From Paralcaligenes sp. KSB-10 (GTDB lineage: Bacteria > Pseudomonadota > Gammaproteobacteria > Burkholderiales > Burkholderiaceae_B): a stretch of DNA of 64,000 nt. Position 1 is the stretch's first letter; every line of letters begins with the position of its first letter. Positions 26,316 through 35,071 of this stretch are shown here, one piece after another. A program made the position numbers and the translations under genes. The notes below the pieces were generated by a model. It made no database searches and had not been told where the DNA came from. It saw nothing but the letters and a program-made list of their open reading frames with translations. The stretch spans positions 4,092,001 through 4,156,000 of the forward strand of contig NZ_CP089848.1 in the NCBI RefSeq assembly GCF_021266465.1. Reading direction: 5' to 3'.

Positions 26316-27050
26316 ATGAGATACGAACATTCCCATTCCCGGCCGGATCGCGAGGGCGGCGGTGCCGGTTTTCTTTCCCTCGATCGCTTTTCGCTGCACG
26401 CGCTGTGGCATGCCATAGGCCGCGGCCATCATGGTCACCACGGTCCGCGCGGCGGTGGTCCGTTTGGCGGCGCCGACTTCGGTTTCGGTTCGGGCGACGG
26501 GCGCATGCCGCGCGGGCGCAAGTTCACTTCCGACGATCTGCAGTTGCTGCTGCTCGCCTTGCTGGCGGAAGAGCCGCGTCACGGCTACGAATTGATCAAG
26601 GCACTGGAAGTGCGTTCCAACGGCTTTTACACCCCTAGCGCCGGCATGGTGTATCCGGCGCTCACGCATATGGAAGAACTGGACTATGTGACCGTGGAGG
26701 CGCAGGGCAACCGCAAGCGCTATGCGCTGGCCGCGGTGGGCCAGGCGTATCTGGCGGCGAATCGCGAGCGGGTCGATTTGATGTTCGCGAAGCTGGGGCA
26801 CTTTGCGCGCAAGATGGATTCGGTGCGGCGTGCCTTTGCGGGCGACAGCGGTTCGGACGATGCGTCGGACAACCCTGGGGGATGGTTGCCGGCGTTCACA
26901 CAGGCACGGCGTGCGCTGAAGCATGCGCTGCTGCTGCGTGATAACGCCTCGGCGGAAGAGCAGCGGCGGCTTGCGGGCATTCTTGCCCGAGCCACGGCGG
27001 AGATAGAGTCGGTGGCCGCGCCTGCACGGGAGGGCAACCGCGATGAATGA
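26316..27050 (+). CDS. nfeR: PadR-family metal-responsive regulator (YqjI/NfeR-like)
   Basis: A 244-residue PadR protein. Residues about 85-160 form the winged helix (DLQLLLLALLAEEPRHGYELIKALE...YPALTHMEELDYV). The N-terminal 70 residues hold a His/Gly-rich stretch (HAIGRGHHGHHGPRGGG), the hallmark of E. coli YqjI (NfeR), a nickel-responsive repressor of a ferric reductase gene. The following gene is exactly such a reductase and overlaps by 8 bases, which strengthens the call. The C-terminus is longer than in minimal PadR proteins. Confidence 0.82.
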   Translation: MRYEHSHSRPDREGGGAGFLSLDRFSLHALWHAIGRGHHGHHGPRGGGPFGGADFGFGSGDGRMPRGRKFTSDDLQLLLLALLAEEPRHGYELIKALEVRSNGFYTPSAGMVYPALTHMEELDYVTVEAQGNRKRYALAAVGQAYLAANRERVDLMFAKLGHFARKMDSVRRAFAGDSGSDDASDNPGGWLPAFTQARRALKHALLLRDNASAEEQRRLAGILARATAEIESVAAPAREGNRDE

Positions 27051-27870
27051 CATGACTATACAGCAGCCGGATTTGAGCGTCGTGCGCGTGCGGCATGCGC
27101 TGAAGGCGCGCTTGCTGCGGGCGACGCGTGTGCAGTCTGTCACGCCGCATTTGCTGCGTGTTACCGTGGCGGGCGCGGATCTTGAGGGGTTCGAGTCGGC
27201 GTCGTTCGACGACCATGTGAAAGTGTTCTTTCCTGTGCCCGGGGAAGACAAACCGCTTATGCCGGTGTTTGGGCCGAATGGTCCGATTTTTTCCGCGCAG
27301 GAGCCCAGGCCGGTGTCACGCGATTTCACGCCGCGCCGCTACGACGCCGATGCGGGGGAGCTGGATATCGAGTTCGCGCTGCACGGCACGGGGCCTGCCA
27401 CACACTGGGCTGCACAAGCTCGGGTGGGGCAGTATCTGGGCATAGGCGGGCCACGTGGGTCGATGATTATTCCGACCAGTTTTGACTGGCATATGCTGAT
27501 TGGGGATGAAACGGCACTGCCCGCGATTGCGCGGCGTGTCGAGGAATTGCCGGCGGGGACGCGGGTTATTGCGCTGATGGAAGTTGGGCAGCCGGATGCT
27601 CGGATCCCATTCGACACAAAGGCGGATCTTAGTGCGGAGTGGCGCTTTCGCAGCGAAGCCGAGTTTCCCGGCGCTGGCTTGTTGGCAGCCCTGCGCGAGA
27701 TCGCCATGCCCGAGGGGGAAGGGTATGTGTGGGCGGCCGGAGAATCGAGCCTGATCCGCGCCGCGCGCCAGGTGCTGTGCGACGAACGCGGCATCGACAA
27801 GAAACGTATTCGCGCAGCCAGCTACTGGAAGCGAGGTGTTGACGCTGTGCATGAAACGATTGATGATTGA
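27043..27870 (+). CDS. nfeF: Siderophore-interacting FAD protein/ferric-siderophore reductase (YqjH/NfeF, ViuB family)
   Basis: A 275-residue protein of the SIP family. It has an N-terminal FAD-binding barrel with VTPHLLRVTVAG, then SRDFTPRRYDADAGELDIEFALHG (the R-x-Y-S/T/D FAD motif) and GPRGSMIIP. A C-terminal SIP domain carries IGDETALPAI and VWAAGESSLIRAAR. It reduces Fe(III) in imported siderophores in the cytoplasm using NAD(P)H. It is co-transcribed with the NfeR-like regulator, matching the E. coli yqjH-yqjI pair in function though not in orientation. Confidence 0.88.
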   Translation: MNDMTIQQPDLSVVRVRHALKARLLRATRVQSVTPHLLRVTVAGADLEGFESASFDDHVKVFFPVPGEDKPLMPVFGPNGPIFSAQEPRPVSRDFTPRRYDADAGELDIEFALHGTGPATHWAAQARVGQYLGIGGPRGSMIIPTSFDWHMLIGDETALPAIARRVEELPAGTRVIALMEVGQPDARIPFDTKADLSAEWRFRSEAEFPGAGLLAALREIAMPEGEGYVWAAGESSLIRAARQVLCDERGIDKKRIRAASYWKRGVDAVHETIDD

Positions 27871-28060
27871 AAAAGCCTTTGTCGGATATTGGCCTGCAAT
27901 GCAGGTTGCCAATAGCGATGCTCATCTGAAAAATCTGAGCTTTCTGATATTGAAAGGGGGCATTGAGCTTGCTCCGCATTATGACCTGCTGAGTGTGGCA
28001 TGTTATGAGTGATCTGGGGTTTGACCATCCGTGGCGGATGCGCCAAATATGTAGCAGTCG

Positions 28061-28792
28061 TCAAGAGTGTTCCATGTCCTGGCTCATCCAGCCATGCAGG
28101 CCGGTAACCCAGGTTTCTGCCGGAAGGCCTAGCGTCGCGTGTATTTCCACAGCGCGTGCATAGAGGTCGTCAAAATCTACGGAGGGTGGCTGCTTGAATG
28201 CGATCGCCACCATGTTGCCGTCGTGTACTTCAGGCAGCCACGCCACTGCCTCGAAGGACTTTTCCATCATCTGGATATGGTGCAGGTGATCCGGCCAGTC
28301 GCAGTACAAGTTCACAGTCATCATGCCCTTGGCGGTCAGGCAGTTGGCGCATGCCGCATAGAAGGCATCAGTGCTCAGTAGCGGGCCTTTCGCTTGCGCG
28401 TCGTACAAATCAACTTGCAGAATGTCGATTGAACGGCGACGGGAAAAGTCCGTCACATAATCCAAGGCATTCATGTTCAATACGCTTAGGCGCTCATTGT
28501 CGGGCGGCAGCGCGAAGTGGGTGCGGCAGATATCGACGACGTCGGGATCAAGCTCGACCGCGGTGACCGTGGCCGGCGCCAGGCGGTGGTAGCAGAATTT
28601 TGTTAGCGCCGCTGCGCCAAGGCCAAGCTGGACAATGCGCGCGACGTTGCCGCGAAACAGCAACCACATCATCATTTGCTGGACATATTCCAGTTCAATG
28701 TCGTCCGGGTGATCGATGCGCATGGCGCCTTGTACGGTGGGAGAGCCAAAATGCAGGGTGCGCACGCCATCGTTTTCCAGGATGTTCAGCAT
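28061..28792 (-). CDS. Spermidine-synthase-like methyltransferase-fold protein
   Basis: A 243-residue protein (start MLNILENDGVRTLHFG chosen; an upstream in-frame extension has no family match). It has the SpeE-like Rossmann core IVQLGLGAAALTKFCYHRLAPATVTAVELDPDVVDICRTHF, and DILQVDLYD where the catalytic Asp region lies in aminopropyltransferases. The N-terminal beta-hairpin domain of true SpeE is reduced. It may be a polyamine-type transferase or a related enzyme of unknown substrate. It is the last chromosomal gene before the island. Confidence 0.75.
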   Translation of the reverse strand: MLNILENDGVRTLHFGSPTVQGAMRIDHPDDIELEYVQQMMMWLLFRGNVARIVQLGLGAAALTKFCYHRLAPATVTAVELDPDVVDICRTHFALPPDNERLSVLNMNALDYVTDFSRRRSIDILQVDLYDAQAKGPLLSTDAFYAACANCLTAKGMMTVNLYCDWPDHLHHIQMMEKSFEAVAWLPEVHDGNMVAIAFKQPPSVDFDDLYARAVEIHATLGLPAETWVTGLHGWMSQDMEHS

Positions 28793-28938
28793 GGTCTTAT
28801 TGGTGGGAATGGGAGGATGGTATTGTCGCCAATTCCTGTGGTCGGCGTTGTGTTGCCGGGATGCGTTGTGGGGGTTGACGGCTTTGAGCTTACAAGAGGT
28901 CAACGGCCTTTGTGGTAGGAAACAGCGTTAAGTGTGTA

Positions 28939-28955
28939 TTGCGGCGGGGGATTTT
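28939..28955. other. attL core: 17-bp repeat of the tRNA-Leu gene
   Basis: TTGCGGCGGGGGATTTT is identical to 62643-62659 inside the tRNA-Leu gene (anticodon stem to variable arm), and 20 of 21 bases match if the next four are included. It lies about 33.7 kb from the tRNA, in direct orientation, with an integrase gene next to the other copy. The expected displaced tRNA 3' half is not visible to its left, so the left flank may have been altered. Confidence 0.65.
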
Positions 28956-29077
28956 TAGTTGGCGTGCGAAGGCGTTTTCGTAGGGAAGCGGGGTGAAAGT
29001 GAGCGTAGATTTATATAGTTAAAAATAATTATAAATCAGCAGGTTAGCGTAATTTCGTAAAAACCGAAAGAACTGAT

Positions 29078-29129
29078 GTGTGTACCTGTACTGTACCGAA
29101 ATAGGGTGCAGAGGTACAGTTCAGTACAG
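29078..29129. repeat. Left-end integrase arm-type repeats
   Basis: ACTGTACC occurs at 29090-29097 and inverted at 29113-29120, and a near copy GTGTACC is at 29080-29086. CTGTACCGAAA (29091-29101) is repeated exactly at 62506-62516 at the other island end. The 17-base unit at 29113-29129, read on the minus strand, nearly matches the right-end unit. Sites lie 135-165 bases inside the core repeat, a usual distance for arm-type sites of tyrosine integrases. Confidence 0.6.
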
Positions 29130-29288
29130 TCATCTCTGTGACGCGCTGTTGGTTAATGGGCGCCATCCAGGTTGTAGTGCTTGATGCGGCGTCGAACCTG
29201 ACGTTGGCCTTCTTTTCGAACTACTAAGAAATCCTTAGTAGTTGCGCGACAATCGCGGCGACCTTCAAGCGCTGATGGATGATACCTG

Positions 29289-30326
29289 TCAGTGCTTTTT
29301 ACTCTTGTGTTTAAGGTCTTGTTCCAGCTGTTCGATTTCCTTCAAATCCGTAGCATCCGCTGCCTTGGCTTCCGCAATACGCCGCTGCTGATCGAAGACC
29401 TCATAACGCTCACGAGCAATCTTTTCCATGTTCTCGCGGCTAGCTGAGCCGGCACCGTCAAGGACGGCCTGGTCGTTGAAAGCCAGCATCCTGTCGATGT
29501 TGTTACGCCAGAAGTCCAAGGTCAGTTCCTTCTGCTGCTTGATTCGCAACTCGGCTTGCTCAAGGAAGATCACCACCAACCTATTCAGTGTGTCTATCTC
29601 ATCAGCTGTCAGGTAGTTTTTGGCGACGATGACATCCTGTTTGCGCACCCGCGAGCCACTCCAGCTGGTCAATGCCATATTGGGCTGGCTGGGATCAGAG
29701 CGTTTCAGAATCAGCTCGGCGGCGGTGTGAGCAGTGGTAGCATAGAGCAGCTTGTTCTGTACCTCGGCAAAGAACAGCGCCGTTTCCCGCTCGCGAGCCC
29801 GGTAGTCAGAACTGAGCGAGAATAGATCACGAACCTTCTGGTAAAAGCGCTTCTCCGAGGCCCGTATGTCCCGGATCCGTTCTAGCAGTTCATCGAAGTA
29901 ATCCCAGCCGCCGGGGTTTTTCAGGCGCTCGTCATCCATCACGAAACCCTTGCGCAAAAACTCCTTGAGGTGGGTGCTGGCCCACTGGCGGAACTGCACG
30001 CCACGAGGCGAACGCACGCGGTAACCGAGAGCCAGGATCAGGTCGAGGTTGTAGTAAGTAATCTTCCGCTTGACCTGCCGGCCACCCTCAGACTGAACTG
30101 TCAAGGATTCCTTGACAGTTGCCTCAGGGGCTAACTCATTGTCCTCAAATATGTTTTTTGCATGCAGGGAGACATTCTGCTTGGTGGTCTGAAACAGTTC
30201 GGCGATTTCCAACTGACTCAACCAGATCGTCTCAGTCTCCACCCGAAGGTGAAGCCGGGTTTGGCCGTCTTCGCTGGTGTACAGAATCAATTCACTCATG
30301 CCCTGTTCCCTTTGGCTTTTTTTCAT
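29289..30326 (-). CDS. RhuM-family protein
   Basis: A 345-residue RhuM (virulence RhuM/KilA-N-associated) protein. It carries WLSQLEIAELFQTTKQNVSLHAKNIFEDNEL, KRKITYYNLDLILALGYRVRSPRGVQFRQWA and a C-terminal coiled coil rich in Glu/Lys. The family is widespread on islands beside restriction systems and Fic proteins, and its biochemical role is unsettled. The start overlaps the Fic stop codon by ATGA, indicating translational coupling; an internal Met at residue 10 is an alternative start. It may be the partner, target or regulator of the Fic protein. Confidence 0.88.
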   Translation of the reverse strand: MKKSQREQGMSELILYTSEDGQTRLHLRVETETIWLSQLEIAELFQTTKQNVSLHAKNIFEDNELAPEATVKESLTVQSEGGRQVKRKITYYNLDLILALGYRVRSPRGVQFRQWASTHLKEFLRKGFVMDDERLKNPGGWDYFDELLERIRDIRASEKRFYQKVRDLFSLSSDYRARERETALFFAEVQNKLLYATTAHTAAELILKRSDPSQPNMALTSWSGSRVRKQDVIVAKNYLTADEIDTLNRLVVIFLEQAELRIKQQKELTLDFWRNNIDRMLAFNDQAVLDGAGSASRENMEKIARERYEVFDQQRRIAEAKAADATDLKEIEQLEQDLKHKSKKH

Positions 30327-31450
30327 CGCTGAAAACCGTAATGACGTACTTCGTAGTTCGTGCTTCGCCCACCGGCGGCAGTTTTCTGAAGCACGTCGTA
30401 CTGCACTAACTCAGTAATGTCGCGAAGTGCTGTGTCTTGCGAACACTTGGCAATCGCAGCCCACTTGCTGGTTGTCAGCTTCCCTTCAAAGCCATCAAGT
30501 AGCCGATTCAGCACCTTAATTTGGCGCTCATTCATCGGAATAATCGCAGCCTGTTGCCAGAACTTCGCCTTGGCCAGCACTTGATCCAGGGTGCCATGTG
30601 CTTGTTCGACTGCTTTTAGCAAAGTTGTCAGGAACCATTCCAGCCAGCCAGTCACATCCATGTCGCCCTTTTGCGTGCGTTCAAGAATGTCGTAATAGGC
30701 TTTGCGTTCCCGCTGAATTTGCGCGGAGAGACTATAGAACCGCTGCGTACTTCCGTCAGCCCGTGCCAGGAGTAGGTCGCCTATGGCACGGGCAACCCGT
30801 CCATTGCCGTCATCTAATGGGTGTAGCGTGACGAACCATAAGTGTCCCAAGCCGGCACGCAGTAGGGTGGGTTCTTTGACGTTGGTGTTATTCAGCCAAG
30901 CCAGGAAGCGCTCCATCTCTGCAGACAGGTGTTTGGCCGGTGGCGCTTCAAAATGAACTTTCTCACGACCAATGGAGCCAGAAATTACTTGCATGGGACC
31001 GGTGGAGTCGTCGCGCCAAGTGCCGACGTGAATGTGGCTCATGCCTGAATAGCCGGTCGGAAACAATGCGGCGTGCCAGCCGAACAGGCGCTCAGCAGTT
31101 AGCGGGGTGGTCGCATGGCTGGTTGCGTCCAGTACCATATCTACTACGCCCTCGACGTGACGATCTACAGGGGCCAGAGCACCGATGTCTATGCCCAGGC
31201 GACGAGCGACCGAGGATCGAACAGAAGCTACATTCAGTGTTTCGCCTTCGATAGCGCTTGTTTGGACGACATCTTGGGTGAGTGCAGACAGGCTGGCTTC
31301 GGCACGCAAGGCCATGCCCACGTCTGCCAAGCGACCGAGTAGCAGTCCTTGGGCGCGGCTAACCGCCGCCAAGGGTTCAGCCAGGGCGGCAAGGTCGTAC
31401 TGCCAGTTTGGCCAATGCGGCGATTGCCAGATATATTCACCGTAGTTCAT
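30323..31450 (-). CDS. Fic-domain protein (AMP-transferase family)
   Basis: A 375-residue Fic protein with the active-site loop HPLDDGNGRVAR (consensus HPFxxGNGR), an intact catalytic His, and a DUF4172-like N-terminus. A TSAIEG motif upstream of the Fic core matches the (S/T)xxxE(G/N) inhibitory helix, so this is a class II, self-inhibited Fic. A C-terminal winged helix (about 310-375) follows. Fic enzymes transfer AMP or other nucleotide parts to protein hydroxyls and serve as toxins or regulators. It is first in a two-gene operon with RhuM. Confidence 0.92.
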   Translation of the reverse strand: MNYGEYIWQSPHWPNWQYDLAALAEPLAAVSRAQGLLLGRLADVGMALRAEASLSALTQDVVQTSAIEGETLNVASVRSSVARRLGIDIGALAPVDRHVEGVVDMVLDATSHATTPLTAERLFGWHAALFPTGYSGMSHIHVGTWRDDSTGPMQVISGSIGREKVHFEAPPAKHLSAEMERFLAWLNNTNVKEPTLLRAGLGHLWFVTLHPLDDGNGRVARAIGDLLLARADGSTQRFYSLSAQIQRERKAYYDILERTQKGDMDVTGWLEWFLTTLLKAVEQAHGTLDQVLAKAKFWQQAAIIPMNERQIKVLNRLLDGFEGKLTTSKWAAIAKCSQDTALRDITELVQYDVLQKTAAGGRSTNYEVRHYGFQR

Positions 31451-31595
31451 GCGGTGATTATGGGGTGTTTTCGCCTGACTGTCAATTGCTGCGTGTCTCC
31501 TTCAATGCTAACGCCAGGGGATGCTATTCAGTGCAACTTGGATTCGGGCAAGTTACTATCCCTTCTATTAGGTTAAGCCAGAACAGGTTAAGCAA

Positions 31596-31916
31596 ATGGA
31601 CCAAGTCATGCAAAGGTTGCGCCAGTTTCGCGATGATCGCGACTGGAAGCAATTTCATAACCCTAAAGATTTGGCGATGGCCTTGAGCATTGAAGCCAGC
31701 GAGTTGTTAGAAGCTTTTCTATGGAAGGCACCGGAAGCAGCCGATACCGAAAAAGTAAAGGAAGAGCTGGCGGATGTGCTGGCCTATGCCCTGCTGCTAT
31801 CCGATGCTTACGGTTTTGATGTTCAAAAAATCGTCTTAGATAAAATTGAGCGCAACGAAGCAAAGTACCCTATAGATAAAGCCAAGGGTAGCGCCAAAAA
31901 ATATACTGAGCTATGA
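31596..31916 (+). CDS. MazG-like nucleotide pyrophosphohydrolase
   Basis: A 106-residue all-helical NTP pyrophosphatase with the paired metal motifs EASELLEAF and EELADVLAYALLLSD (E-x-x-E...E-x-x-D). It resembles the short MazG/RS21-C6 type, which hydrolyses (d)NTPs or modified nucleotides. The stop overlaps the start of the large fusion protein by ATGA, so the two are made together. In a defence setting it could deplete or sanitise nucleotides. Confidence 0.9.
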   Translation: MDQVMQRLRQFRDDRDWKQFHNPKDLAMALSIEASELLEAFLWKAPEAADTEKVKEELADVLAYALLLSDAYGFDVQKIVLDKIERNEAKYPIDKAKGSAKKYTEL

Positions 31917-34099
31917 GTCAGCAGCATCTTGTCGAAGTGAACCGATACGGTTTTTCGGTCGACACTTTGAACGGCATAAAGGCCAACGCCTACGCCACCA
32001 ATAATTGGCCTCTGGTGTATATACTCAGCGATGGCATCACGCACCGTGCCTACGTTGGCGAAACCACCGACACGCTCACTCGTTTAGGCACGCATCTAAA
32101 GCATGTAGACAAAAAATCGTTAACTACGGTGCACCTGATCAGCAGTGAGCGTTTCAACAAATCAGCGACGCTTGATATCGAGTCGGGGCTTATTAAATAT
32201 ATCGCGGCCGACGGTCGCTTCAAGCTACTGAACGGCAATCTGGGTCTGGTCGACCACAATTACTACCAGAAAGACGAGCTTTATTCGCCGATCTTTCGTG
32301 AAACCTGGAACAAATTGCGGGCACAAGGGGTTGCAGAACACTCGCTCGAAGCCATCGATAACTCTGATGTCTTTAAGTACTCGCCCTACAAATCTTTATC
32401 AGTCGATCAACGGCAAGGCTTAATAGAGATAATGCGTGCCCTGCTGAACCCTGGGTTGAAGAATCTGGTGGTGGAAGGTGGCGCGGGAACCGGAAAGTCA
32501 GTTCTTGCCATCTTTCTTTTCAAGCTTATCCATTCCGATAATACCGACCTGAGCTTGCGCGAATTTTCTGAAGAAGAAACTGAGCTGCGCGACCTGCTGA
32601 TGCGGCTTAAACAACGATACATAAAGCCGCGCATGGCGCTGGTCGTACCGATGGGTTCGTTCAGGAGCACTTTGAAAAAGGCGTTCAGGAATGTGGTTGG
32701 CTTGCATCCAGACATGGTCATCAGTCCTTCGGAGCTGGCAAAGCAGCGATACGATATTGTGCTTGTCGATGAGTCACACCGGTTGCGCAAGCGCGTTAAC
32801 TTGGGGGCATACTTTGGCGCCTTCGACAAAGCCTGCACGACACTTGGGCTGGATAAGCACACCTGCAGCGAGGTTGACTGGGTAAGTCAGCAGGCAGATA
32901 AGGCGGTTTTCTTCTATGACCCGAACCAATCAATTAAACCATCTGATGCCAATGCCAGCGATTTCCAGAAAATTAAATCGTCGCCCGAATCGAAGGTAAT
33001 GGCTCTGGTTTCCCAGTTTCGTGTTCAGGGAGGTCAGCACTATGTGGAGTTCATTGACGGTCTTCTGAATACACGCTTGGCAATAGACGAAGAATTCCGC
33101 TCAAAGAAATACGAGTTTTTGTTGTTCGACGACATGTCCGAACTGGTGAAGCAAATCGGACTGAGGAATAAACAATATGGTTTGGCGCGCTTGGTCGCAG
33201 GTTATGCGTGGAAATGGCGATCACAAGATGATCCGGATCAGCACGATATCGAAATTGACGGCGTCCAGCTCTACTGGAATCGCACCAATATCGACTGGAT
33301 CAATTCCGCAGGCGCTGAAAACGACGTTGGCTGTATTCATACTACCCAAGGCTATGACCTTAACTACACTGGCGTCATTTTTGGGAAAGAAATCCGCTAT
33401 GACAAAGAGAGCGGCCAGATTGTTATTTATAAGGACCATTATTTTGACCGCTATGGCAAACAAGCTATAAAAAACCCGGCTGAGCTGAAGCAATACATAC
33501 TGAATATTTACCGAACCATTATGTTGCGCGGCATAAAGGGTGCTTTTGTTTACGCTTGTGATGATGGTCTTCGTGATTATTTGAAGCAGCATATACCCGT
33601 GTACAAACCTGCCGTTGGCAAGTTGATCAAGCCAGTTGCAACGCTAGTACCCTACGTCAATGCCGTGCCTTTCTACGACTTGCAGGCTGCTGCCGGCGGT
33701 TTCAGCGAGTTTCAGCACGTCGAGCATAAAAATTGGGTTGCTGTGCCACAAGGTGTAGTGGCGGGTGAAAACCTATTTGCCTGCCAGGTTGTGGGCGAAT
33801 CAATGAATAAAATTATTCCTAATGGCTCAATCTGCCTTTTTCGTTTGAATCCAGGCGGGAGCCGAAACGGCAAAATCGTGCTGGTTGAGTGCGCCGACAC
33901 CCAAGATGGTGATGCAGGCTCTCGGTACACAGTCAAGGAATACGAAAGTATCAAGATTGATACTGAAGAGGGGTGGCATCACGAGCAAATTCGCTTGAAA
34001 CCACGGTCGACCGATCCAAACCTTGCTACGCTTGAGCTTAGCAACGACGACGAATATCGTTATCGTGTTGTTGGTGAATTCATATGCGTCATCAGTTAA
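31913..34099 (+). CDS. Fusion of GIY-YIG nuclease, DUF2075 (Schlafen-like) helicase and S24/LexA peptidase domains
   Basis: A 728-residue protein with three recognisable parts. Residues about 30-115 resemble a GIY-YIG nuclease (VYILSD...AYVGET, then R, H, a Glu in DIESGL, and Asn in LLNGN). Residues about 155-560 are a DUF2075/Schlafen-type P-loop ATPase (GGAGTGKS at 189-196, VDESHR at 285-290, a TTQGYDLNY motif late). Residues about 600-728 are an S24 self-cleaving peptidase domain with Ser630 (GESMNKIIPNG) and Lys675 (YTVKEYE). The LexA-like tail suggests auto-cleavage or a damage-linked switch. It is coupled to the MazG-like gene. A nucleic-acid-targeting defence role is inferred. Confidence 0.88.
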   Translation: MSQQHLVEVNRYGFSVDTLNGIKANAYATNNWPLVYILSDGITHRAYVGETTDTLTRLGTHLKHVDKKSLTTVHLISSERFNKSATLDIESGLIKYIAADGRFKLLNGNLGLVDHNYYQKDELYSPIFRETWNKLRAQGVAEHSLEAIDNSDVFKYSPYKSLSVDQRQGLIEIMRALLNPGLKNLVVEGGAGTGKSVLAIFLFKLIHSDNTDLSLREFSEEETELRDLLMRLKQRYIKPRMALVVPMGSFRSTLKKAFRNVVGLHPDMVISPSELAKQRYDIVLVDESHRLRKRVNLGAYFGAFDKACTTLGLDKHTCSEVDWVSQQADKAVFFYDPNQSIKPSDANASDFQKIKSSPESKVMALVSQFRVQGGQHYVEFIDGLLNTRLAIDEEFRSKKYEFLLFDDMSELVKQIGLRNKQYGLARLVAGYAWKWRSQDDPDQHDIEIDGVQLYWNRTNIDWINSAGAENDVGCIHTTQGYDLNYTGVIFGKEIRYDKESGQIVIYKDHYFDRYGKQAIKNPAELKQYILNIYRTIMLRGIKGAFVYACDDGLRDYLKQHIPVYKPAVGKLIKPVATLVPYVNAVPFYDLQAAAGGFSEFQHVEHKNWVAVPQGVVAGENLFACQVVGESMNKIIPNGSICLFRLNPGGSRNGKIVLVECADTQDGDAGSRYTVKEYESIKIDTEEGWHHEQIRLKPRSTDPNLATLELSNDDEYRYRVVGEFICVIS

Positions 34100-34109
34100 G
34101 TTGCGTTTT

Positions 34110-35070
34110 TTAACGGAATGGACATTCATGTCGGCTGCCCACTGCCGTTAGTAGACGGAGCCAGTCTGGATCCAAGCCAGCGACCAAAGCATCGGCTTGT
34201 ACAGAAAAATCTTTAGGTTGGCGTTTACGGAGGGCTTCGAGATTGGCGAGCTTCCAGCGCAAGGCGGGAGGGTCGGCAGCATGGGTGCATTGCAGTAAAG
34301 ACCAATCAGGTTCTGCACGCACCAGCCCGGCCAGGAACTGCTTGTGTTTGTCAGTCAATCGCTCGGGAAGGTCTTGCCGTAACCGGGCGCGTGCTTCAAG
34401 TAGCACCTCCAGCGAGCAGTCCACTTCGATCATACCTACAAAAGCACGTTCGTACTCTGCCGTAATATCTTTGTCGTTGCCAAACAGTGCCTCATGCGGT
34501 GGGCGATTGTGTCCAGCCAGGTAGATCACGAAGCATTCAGCCATGTCGTCGCTGAGGCCGCCCGACTCGTACAGTCGCCATATGTCGAACAAGTCGCGTG
34601 GATGTTGGCGATCCAAGGCGGCAACCAGTTTACCGGCGTACAGTTCATCACGAGCGAGGATAGGTGTCTCGAACTCGACACCGAACAGGTCGCAGGCTCT
34701 GGCGCTTAAGGGGCGATGTTCGACCGGCAGCACCGTGCCTCGGAAAACAATATTTACTTCGATTTTGACTTGGCTGGTGTCATTCTCGACGATCAACTTG
34801 GTGTCACTCAGATCCTTGCTGCGAATCAGGCGTGTCTGTACTCCAAGCGGTTCGACCCGTTGGGCGATAGCGGCCAGTTCATCGTTGATGGCTTTCAGCG
34901 CTTCATCGCGTTGTGTTTGCCAAGGCCGATTGAACCACGTCGATATCGACGGATAGACGGGGCATATCTTGTATGAAAAGATTGATCGCCGTGCCTTTCA
35001 TCGCGAAAATATCGTTGTCGAAAACGGCAGGTGTAACGGCCAGCAGCACGCGAACCGTATCAACGTAGGT
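34110..35070 (-). pseudogene. abiEii: AbiEii-type nucleotidyltransferase toxin, frameshifted
   Basis: Two frames together encode a type IV AbiEii toxin. The upstream frame carries the nucleotidyltransferase core (FAMKGTAINLFIQDMPRLSVDIDVV) and then stops soon after ALANTTR. The downstream frame resumes at QTQRDEALKAINDEL and continues through the body to a stop at 34110. A one-base change near 34900-34915 explains this. The first codon after the antitoxin stop is not a good start (ATA where ATG is expected). The toxin is therefore probably dead while the antitoxin is intact. Confidence 0.8.
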
Positions 35071-35071
35071 T

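Larger units (their letters stand above)
28793..29288. other. 496-base gene-free stretch holding the left end of the island
   Basis: No convincing ORF occurs here. It contains the 17-base direct repeat of the tRNA-Leu gene at 28939-28955 and the ACTGTACC-type repeats at 29090-29120. The composition turns AT-rich just after the repeat (28996-29075). Together this marks the change from chromosome to island. Confidence 0.6.

Noticed and set aside
28061-28903. Longer start for the SpeE-like gene at 28903
   Set aside because: The extra 37 residues are low-complexity polar sequence without family similarity; the internal ATG at 28792 precedes the conserved region.
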